Shown piece after piece: positions 13,777-18,894 of a stretch of 18,894 nucleotides of DNA (positions are counted from its first letter, which is position 1; each line of letters opens with the position of its first letter). This stretch comes from CAZDYP01 sp964509505 (GTDB lineage: Bacteria > Chloroflexota > Anaerolineae > JACRMK01): positions 1 to 18,894 of the forward strand of contig CAZDYP010000096.1 in NCBI GenBank assembly GCA_964509505.1, read 5' to 3'. Made by a program: the position numbers and the translations under genes. The notes under the pieces are model-generated. The model searched no databases. It was not told where the DNA came from and saw nothing but the letters and a program-made list of their open reading frames with translations.

Positions 13777-15039
13777 TCATTGCTCCCCGCGCGGCAACCA
13801 CAACAAACTCACGCTTGTCACCATGACCAAGACGATGATGACGCTGAAAGCGAGGTCGTACGAACCCGTCGCGTCAAACATGTAGCCTGCGAATGGCACA
13901 GCCAGCGCAGACGCAATGCCGTTCATCGGATTGAGCAAGCCCGCAACCGTGCCATAGGATTTGCGTCCGAACGACGTAGCCGTGACGATGGATTGCAGCG
14001 CAGGCAAGCCGCCGATGCCCCACCCGCCAATCAGCGCATACACCCACAGCAGCGGTAAGTCATGTGTGAAAATCAACAAGACGAGCCCTAGCGCCGCCAG
14101 CCAATTGCTGGCAACGGCGACCTTATGCACGTCGAAGCGATCAGCCAGATAGCCCCACGCGAATTTCGAGACGGCGGCGCTGAACGCATACGCCGAAAGC
14201 ACCCACGCGGCAGTCGTGCGATCGAAACCACGCTGCGTGATGAATGTCGCTTGATGTACCAGCGTGACTTGCAGCAGCGCGAAGGCAAACATGTAACCTA
14301 AGGCCTGTTGCCAAAAGCGCAGGGTCGTAAGAATCTCTCTGGAGGTCCACGTTTTTTCGACAACAACGGCATAATTCGCGGCGGGCGTCGGCGGGGCAGG
14401 CGCAGCGCCGTCGGGCTGCAAGCCCATTTGCTCAGGGTAATCGCGCATGAAGAAAAACACCGGCGGCGCCATGACCAAGAAGATACCCGCGCCGATGAGC
14501 GACAACGTGAAGCGCCATCCATAATTGTCCAAGGCGTATTGGACAAGCGGCACCATCACCACGCCGCCCATCGAGATGCCCAAGGTGACCAGCGACAACG
14601 CCATGCCACGCCGTCGCTGAAACCAACGCGTGACGGCCGCTTGTGAGGGAATGCCCCCTAACATGGTGTAACCTAGCGCAACTATGATGGAGAAGACGAG
14701 GTAGAAAAGAATTGGGTGTGTGATGAGCGAAGCGAGCAGAAATGCTCCGCTGCCAATCAGCGTCCCCATGAGCATCACAGGCCGTGAGCCAAAACGATCG
14801 GTGATACGTCCGACCAATGGCACAACCACGATGTTGACGAGGGAGCGCATAAACGTCATGGAAGACACAAAGCCCACTGTCCAACCAAACGCTTCCGAGA
14901 ACGGTTTGATGAACAAGCCAAAGACATAACCACCTGTGCCTGCGGTGATGAACTGTCCGCAAAACGCGATGAGGACGATCAACCAACCATAAAACATGCG
15001 CGGCGTTGCGCGAGGGGTAGGGACCGGGAGAGAAGGCAT
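13777..15039 (-). CDS. Major facilitator superfamily transporter, monocarboxylate/oxalate-formate antiporter-like
   Basis: This 420-aa inner-membrane protein has about 12 hydrophobic helices in two halves, separated by a hydrophilic loop near residues 205-235 (GLQPDGAAPAPPTPAANY). The loop 2-3 signature is GRITDRFGSRPV (about 77-88), with a weaker repeat, GYLADRFDVHKV, in the second half. The N-terminal YGWLIVLIAFCGQF and the pattern of IPSQAAVTRWFQRRRGMALSLVTLGISMGG are typical of the monocarboxylate/oxalate-formate branch. The substrate is probably an organic acid; this is inference. It starts 17 bp after the phosphatase stop, with no clear SD, and is the last gene of the - strand set. The acylase upstream could produce the acid it carries. 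Confidence 0.9.
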   Translation of the reverse strand: MPSLPVPTPRATPRMFYGWLIVLIAFCGQFITAGTGGYVFGLFIKPFSEAFGWTVGFVSSMTFMRSLVNIVVVPLVGRITDRFGSRPVMLMGTLIGSGAFLLASLITHPILFYLVFSIIVALGYTMLGGIPSQAAVTRWFQRRRGMALSLVTLGISMGGVVMVPLVQYALDNYGWRFTLSLIGAGIFLVMAPPVFFFMRDYPEQMGLQPDGAAPAPPTPAANYAVVVEKTWTSREILTTLRFWQQALGYMFAFALLQVTLVHQATFITQRGFDRTTAAWVLSAYAFSAAVSKFAWGYLADRFDVHKVAVASNWLAALGLVLLIFTHDLPLLWVYALIGGWGIGGLPALQSIVTATSFGRKSYGTVAGLLNPMNGIASALAVPFAGYMFDATGSYDLAFSVIIVLVMVTSVSLLWLPRGEQ

Positions 15040-15056
15040 AGAGTAGAGGCAGAAAA

Positions 15057-15647
15057 TTAAAACGTCACGGCATCGCCTAAATGCTTTGTTTCATTGAAAC
15101 ACACCAATCGCGCGCCGCTATCGTCTAGGTGAATACGCGTGAGCGAACAATTGCCGACCTGCCGCTGGCGCGTGAACTCTGCTTGGCGTTCGGGAAACCA
15201 ATACACCAGCGCGCCCCAAATGAACCCGCCGTGCGAGACGACGAGGACGCGCCCTTGATAATTGCCATCCAACAGTTGCCTGCTGATCTGACCTGCGCGG
15301 CTCACCAGCGGCCATTGGCGCTGGTCGCGCACCTGTGGGCGCTGGCGCACGATCGGCAAACGCGAAGCAAGGCTAATCGAGATGAGCCGCCAAAATTCGT
15401 CACGGCGCATCTCGCGCAAATCGGCGATGGGTTGCGCGGGCAACGCCAACTGCGCGCCAATCACCTCAGCCGTTTGCTTCGCGCGAGACAATGGACTACA
15501 GACCAACGCATCATACAAAGGCTCTTGCGCGAGATGTGTTGCCAAACGTCGCGCTTGCTCATACCCTACCTCGCTCAAGCCCACATCGTCGGCAGGACGA
15601 AACGGGTTACCCGCGACGCGACCGTGACGAATCAGTACAAGTTCCAT
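15057..15647 (-). CDS. Histidine phosphatase family protein (phosphoglycerate mutase-like)
   Basis: The 196-aa product starts at ATG 15647 (MELVLIRHG). The reading frame extends 23 codons further, but that part is encoded by a repeat and precedes the conserved first strand. The phosphohistidine site is R7-H8-G9. R55 (SPLSRAKQTA), the acidic residue E79 in LREM, and S138-H139-G140-G141 complete the two-His pocket. This branch includes cobalamin-pathway CobC and various sugar-phosphate phosphatases; nothing nearby supports cobalamin synthesis, so the substrate is open. No SD is visible, perhaps because the leader is occupied by the repeat. It sits between the acylase and the transporter. Confidence 0.88.
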   Translation of the reverse strand: MELVLIRHGRVAGNPFRPADDVGLSEVGYEQARRLATHLAQEPLYDALVCSPLSRAKQTAEVIGAQLALPAQPIADLREMRRDEFWRLISISLASRLPIVRQRPQVRDQRQWPLVSRAGQISRQLLDGNYQGRVLVVSHGGFIWGALVYWFPERQAEFTRQRQVGNCSLTRIHLDDSGARLVCFNETKHLGDAVTF

Positions 15648-15655
15648 GTAGGATG

Positions 15656-15721
15656 ATACAGGATGCAGGATACAAGATGCACGATACAGGTTTATACTGC
15701 AACTTGTATCCTGCATCGTAT
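15656..15721. repeat. Imperfect palindromic repeat between acylase and phosphatase genes
   Basis: The left arm (15656-15676) holds ATACAGGATGCAGGATACAAG. The right arm (15703-15721) is its inverted copy, lacking two bases. The core GATGCAGGATACAAG is identical in both arms. Direct echoes (GGATACA, GATACAGG) fill the rest. It starts 9 bp before the phosphatase start and ends 1 bp from the acylase stop, so it forms nearly all of the spacer in their shared transcript. Confidence 0.75.
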
Positions 15722-15722
15722 T

Positions 15723-18062
15723 TCACGCCTCACCTTTCAGTACAAGTCGTGCTTCGGCGTGTTCTTCAATCTGTTGCCAATCATACAACATCGGCACGTG
15801 CAGATTCGCAGCCCACACAGGCGCTTGGTCGGCGTAGTGCGGGTTGTCGGGATGGCCCGAGGCGCCGAGCGGCACGACCCAACGCGACTTCGACCAATCG
15901 CTCAAGTCAATGATTTGGCGATAACATTGCGTGCCGACGACGCCGAAGCCCAACGCCGCAGCATAGCTCGCCGCTTGCACCGTGTCGCCGTCGCCACCAT
16001 AACCCGTGTGTGGCGGATCGAAACGATTGCCCACTGCGGGCAACACCGACAACGGATGCACGGAGGTCGTGCGATGTAAAGCGTCGTAGCGCCACATACT
16101 CATATCGTCGCCAAGTTTCTCACGCAACAGCGCTAGCGCATTTTTCAAGGCGGTGTGCAGTGCCGCTTGCCACGACGCGCGCTGTGGATCATTCGGGTCG
16201 AGCAAGCGTGTGTCATTCGTTTTGATGTAGCGCGGGAGGTAGGCGCGAATGCGTCCCGCGTGCGCGGGACCGCCACGTCCGATGCCGAACATTTCTTTGA
16301 TGAGTTCCTCACCAAGAATTGGTTCCATCACCAAACGCATCAACGCATCGCGCGTCGCTGCATAAATCATCGCTGGCACACTGTTTGGTTCGAGGCAATA
16401 GTCCCAATCGCGCAACAGTGCGAGCGCGCGTTGCGAGGCTTCATCGGCTGGATTGAGTGTGAGCAATAACGGCGCGAACTCGCGCGCGAAATGCGAGAGG
16501 CGATCCGCCTGCAACTTCGCAAAATCGTCGGCGGTGAGGTTCGTCGCGCTGCGTAACACCTCGGCGATGCGTGCATAGCGAAATGGCGTCGCCGTATCAC
16601 ATGAGATGTAATATGGATAGCGGTCGTCCACGATGCGATTGTTGGCGGTGGCAATGAAGTGCGTCGGCGGATTGACGGAACGCGGCAGCTCATCAAATGG
16701 AATGAAGCCATTCCACTCATGCTCACCCGTCCAACCCGGCACAGGCATCCAACCACTGGCGGGTGGATTCGCTTCCGAGTGATTACCCGTACGAATCGGC
16801 AGCTTGCCGCGCGTGAAGTACATGATGTTTCCACGCTCTCCGAGCGCATCTGCAATGATGAGATTTTGCGCGGGGTCAACCCACTCGCGTTGCGCTTCGA
16901 GCAAATCGTGCGCGGTGCGCGCGCGCGCCATCGGCAAGAAGCATTCAAACGTCTTGCCTGGCTCGAAGGCGGTGTAGCGCATCGCTATGGCGTGATTTGC
17001 GATGGGACCCTCTTCGATGATGGGGCCGTGATGCGTGCGACGCACATGCTCAATCACGTCGGCGCTGCCTTTGACTGTGATGCGCTCCGTGCTCACTTCG
17101 GCGGCGAGCCATTCGCCCTGGTAGGCGTAACGGCTTGCATCATCGGGATCGAATTTTTCGATGTACAAATCTTGATAGTCTGCCCCTGCATGGGTGATAG
17201 CCCATGCGACGCGCGAGTTATGGCCGAGGTGCGGGAACGCGGGCACACCAGGAAACGAGACGCCAATCACGTCGAATGAGTCGCAAGCCAGATGGTTTTG
17301 ATAATACACATTTGGCACGTCAATCGCGCGATGTGGGTCGCCCGCCAGCAATGGCTTGCCGCTCAACGTCTTTGTGCCATCCACGACCCAGTTGTTGCTG
17401 CCACCTGCCGACGGCAACATCAACGAGGCTTGTTCGAGCGAGGGATACCAGGCCGCGCCCGCGCGGTAATAGAGCGCATCAGGTGGCACGATGGTCGGCG
17501 CGCCTGTCGGATAGCCTTCCCACAATTCCAACGCGCGTTTCACGCCGACTTTCTGCACGACGCGCATCCGCCAAATTTTATTATAGAGGACGCCCATCAA
17601 CACATGGCGCACTTTGAACACGCTCAAACAATCGTGCGGACGCCACGCTTCGGGACGAATGCCCAGCACCGCGAACTCAACCGATGGTATCGGCGTGCGT
17701 TCGATGAAAGCGTTTACGCCTGCGGTGTATGCCTCGACCATCGCGCGCGTTTCGTCATTAAGCAATGCCCAATCAGCTTGCGCCGCGCGCTCAATTTGAA
17801 AGCGCCGCATGAGGCGATCTGGCTCGACGCCCGCCGCGCCAATGAGCTCGGCGGTGCGCCCATACGCGCGGCGCATGTCCCAGTGTATATGCCACAACCG
17901 ATCTTGCGCGTGGACGAAGCCCTGCGCGAAGAACGCATCGGCGACAGAACGCGCGCGAATGTGCGGAATGCCCCACCGGTCACGCATGATGGTCACTTCA
18001 CCTTGCAACCCCTTCAGTGTCAGCGAGCCGCTCGCCTGCGGCAACGTATCGGAAAAAGACAT
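15723..18062 (-). CDS. Penicillin acylase family protein (N-terminal nucleophile hydrolase)
   Basis: The 779-aa precursor resembles penicillin/acyl-homoserine-lactone acylases, which cut themselves into two chains and hydrolyse amide bonds. The alpha region has WGIPHIRARSVADAFFAQGFVHAQDRLW and AYTAGVNAFI. The self-cleavage and nucleophile site is GGS222NNW. The beta chain has LGHNSRVAWAITHAGAD (279-295) with N282, and TANNRIV further on. The N-terminus lacks a signal peptide; most characterised relatives are periplasmic or secreted, so a cytoplasmic place is inferred. AAGGAGA lies 10 nt before the ATG but within a 7-1-7 palindrome (18065-18079) that could hide it. The natural amide substrate is unknown. 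It is the first gene of the - strand set with the phosphatase and the transporter. Confidence 0.93.
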   Translation of the reverse strand: MSFSDTLPQASGSLTLKGLQGEVTIMRDRWGIPHIRARSVADAFFAQGFVHAQDRLWHIHWDMRRAYGRTAELIGAAGVEPDRLMRRFQIERAAQADWALLNDETRAMVEAYTAGVNAFIERTPIPSVEFAVLGIRPEAWRPHDCLSVFKVRHVLMGVLYNKIWRMRVVQKVGVKRALELWEGYPTGAPTIVPPDALYYRAGAAWYPSLEQASLMLPSAGGSNNWVVDGTKTLSGKPLLAGDPHRAIDVPNVYYQNHLACDSFDVIGVSFPGVPAFPHLGHNSRVAWAITHAGADYQDLYIEKFDPDDASRYAYQGEWLAAEVSTERITVKGSADVIEHVRRTHHGPIIEEGPIANHAIAMRYTAFEPGKTFECFLPMARARTAHDLLEAQREWVDPAQNLIIADALGERGNIMYFTRGKLPIRTGNHSEANPPASGWMPVPGWTGEHEWNGFIPFDELPRSVNPPTHFIATANNRIVDDRYPYYISCDTATPFRYARIAEVLRSATNLTADDFAKLQADRLSHFAREFAPLLLTLNPADEASQRALALLRDWDYCLEPNSVPAMIYAATRDALMRLVMEPILGEELIKEMFGIGRGGPAHAGRIRAYLPRYIKTNDTRLLDPNDPQRASWQAALHTALKNALALLREKLGDDMSMWRYDALHRTTSVHPLSVLPAVGNRFDPPHTGYGGDGDTVQAASYAAALGFGVVGTQCYRQIIDLSDWSKSRWVVPLGASGHPDNPHYADQAPVWAANLHVPMLYDWQQIEEHAEARLVLKGEA

Positions 18063-18166
18063 GGAAGGAGAATCTCCTTGAGATTTGATTGAATAGAACC
18101 GTGAGACGTGAAAATCTCACGAGTCTCTGTTTTTGAGAAGATTAGCTTGCGCAACAATTACGCGCA

Positions 18167-18197
18167 CGGTTATAACCGAAAATGGGGCAATGGACAA
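18167..18197 (-). promoter_or_regulatory. Acylase promoter overlapping a 12-bp palindrome
   Basis: On the - strand, TTGTCC (18197 to 18192), a 17-bp spacer and TATAAC (18174 to 18169) form a promoter. The -10 lies inside the perfect palindrome CGGTTATAACCG (18167-18178), a good place for a repressor dimer. The leader is about 100 nt and includes two hairpins. Confidence 0.55.
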
Positions 18198-18211
18198 ACG
18201 GGGCGAGGGGA

Positions 18212-18397
18212 GACGAGTGACTAACAACTAAGAGAGTGTTTTGAAATTCAGACCCTAAAGGTTTTTCTGGCGCAGCGGGTTCACCAGTGGCGCCGCAAGC
18301 CTGCCTGAAATGCTTTTTTTGCTTGCCAGCGAAACCTTTAGGGTCTCGGTCTGATATTTTCAAAACACTTTCGAACGCCCCATGACGAGTGACTAAC
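18212..18397. repeat. Direct repeats GACGAGTGACTAAC flanking the MITE-like element
   Basis: The 14-bp sequence occurs at 18212-18225 and 18384-18397, on either side of the 18232-18372 element and 6-11 bp away from its ends. It is too far off to be a simple target duplication. It may be an older repeat into which the element inserted. Confidence 0.6.
18232..18372. mobile_element. MITE-like element, copy 1
   Basis: This 141-bp element has terminal inverted repeats: GAGAGTGTTTTGAAA on the left, and GAAAGTGTTTTGAAA on the reverse strand of the right end. Inside these, ACCCTAAAGGTTT on the left pairs with AAACCTTTAGGGT on the right. It encodes no protein. A second copy at 18860 shows that it is mobile or repeated. 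Confidence 0.75.
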
Positions 18398-18406
18398 GAC
18401 AATCCG

Positions 18407-18415
18407 TGCTATAAT
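18407..18415 (+). promoter_or_regulatory. Extended -10 promoter of the NTF2-like gene
   Basis: TGC-TATAAT gives a perfect -10 (18410-18415) with the TGn extension and no good -35. A transcript starting near 18422 would leave only about 6 nt before the ATG at 18428, so the mRNA may be nearly leaderless. Confidence 0.55.
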
Positions 18416-18427
18416 CGCGCGTGAATA

Positions 18428-18838
18428 ATGACTATGGAGGATCGAGCGGCTATTGCGATGGCGAATCGCAATTTCTATCGCGCGCTGGCGTCACGCGACA
18501 TGCGACTAATGGAGGTGGTGTGGTTGCATGCCGATTGGGTGTGCTGTGCGCATCCGGGCTGGGCGATGCTCGTCGGTTGGAAAGAGATTCGTCAGAGTTG
18601 GGTGAGCATCATGGCGAGTGAGCAGCGCCTACAGATCATGCCGTCGCAAGTGATAATCCACGTCGAACAGAACCTCGCATGGGTGACATGCGTTGAGAAC
18701 ATCACCACACACGACGAGGCCGAATGGCGTTACGCCGTCGCGCAGACGACCAACATTTTCCAGCGCGTCGGCGACGAATGGAAACTGATTCATCATCATG
18801 CGTCGCCGCTGCCGCTGTCCGAAGGGGGTGCGTGGTGA
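18428..18838 (+). CDS. NTF2-like / SnoaL-like domain protein
   Basis: This 136-aa single-domain protein has the NTF2-like alpha-beta cone pattern: N-terminal helices (EDRAAIAMANRNFYRALASRDMRLMEVVW), then W-C-C-A-H-P-G-W, a helix, and four beta strands (IHVEQNLAWVTCVENITT, YAVAQTTNIFQRVGDEWKLIHHHAS). The closing GDEWKLIHHHAS is very typical of the SnoaL_3/DUF4440-type branch. Members include small isomerases, hydrolases and many proteins of unknown role, so no reaction can be assigned. The ATG at 18428 is 13 bp after the -10; ATG 18434 is an alternative start. The gene stands alone, with a MITE-like element on each side. Confidence 0.85.
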   Translation: MTMEDRAAIAMANRNFYRALASRDMRLMEVVWLHADWVCCAHPGWAMLVGWKEIRQSWVSIMASEQRLQIMPSQVIIHVEQNLAWVTCVENITTHDEAEWRYAVAQTTNIFQRVGDEWKLIHHHASPLPLSEGGAW

Positions 18839-18859
18839 GGGGACGTGACGCTCAATTAA

Positions 18860-18894
18860 GAAAGTGTTTTGAAAATATCAGACCGAGACCCTAA
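18860..18894. mobile_element. MITE-like element, copy 2 (cut by window end)
   Basis: All 35 bases from 18860 to the window end are identical to the reverse complement of 18338-18372, the right end of copy 1. The copy is therefore inverted relative to the first and continues past the window. It begins 22 bp after the NTF2-like stop codon. Confidence 0.85.

Larger units (their letters stand above)
18063..18427. other. Divergent region between acylase and NTF2-like genes
   Basis: No gene is seen here. It contains the acylase leader with two hairpins (18065-18079 and GTGAGA/TCTCAC at 18101-18120), the acylase promoter, a MITE-like repeat, and the promoter of the NTF2-like gene. Confidence 0.7.

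Overview
The window is a bacterial chromosome segment of fairly high GC, most likely from the phylum Chloroflexota (an Anaerolineae-like lineage). That assignment is inference. It rests on the gene mix and on intergenic DNA full of short palindromic repeats; there is no rRNA or other decisive marker.

Bases 1-3730 are a Type II restriction-modification (R-M) island. It is visibly more AT-rich than the rest, especially the methyltransferase and regulator. In order it holds: a helix-hairpin-helix DNA-glycosylase-like protein with a Cys-rich tail (+), whose 5' end looks frameshifted; an attC-like hairpin; an ApaLI-like restriction endonuclease (+) interrupted by an in-frame TAG; a DNA methyltransferase (-), whose stop lies 2 bp from the endonuclease stop; and an XRE controller-type regulator (-) with its own promoter. 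A strong + strand terminator with no gene in front of it marks the probable right edge, near 3.8 kb.

Bases 4050-7792 hold three + strand genes: a WYL-domain regulator, a HerA-like (DUF87) ATPase and a Cas4/RecB-like PD-(D/E)XK nuclease. The first two are translationally coupled, and a long imperfect hairpin separates the second from the third. This trio is the best candidate here for a poorly described defence or DNA-repair module.

Bases 7829-9226 carry, on the - strand, an alkyladenine DNA glycosylase (mpg/AAG) followed by a short-chain dehydrogenase. Bases 9564-13634 carry, on the + strand, a PP2C-type protein phosphatase, rpsO (S15) and pnp (PNPase). A clear rpsO promoter and a strong rpsO terminator mean pnp probably has its own promoter.

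Bases 13777-18062 form a - strand set read as acylase, then phosphatase, then transporter: a penicillin-acylase-family Ntn hydrolase, a histidine phosphatase and a major facilitator transporter. They end at a bidirectional terminator shared with pnp. The acylase promoter overlaps a perfect 12-bp palindrome. The last gene is a small NTF2/SnoaL-like protein (+), bracketed by two copies of one MITE-like element; the second copy runs off the window.

At least five kinds of short repeat occupy the spaces between genes. In two places they have altered a gene's end or leader.
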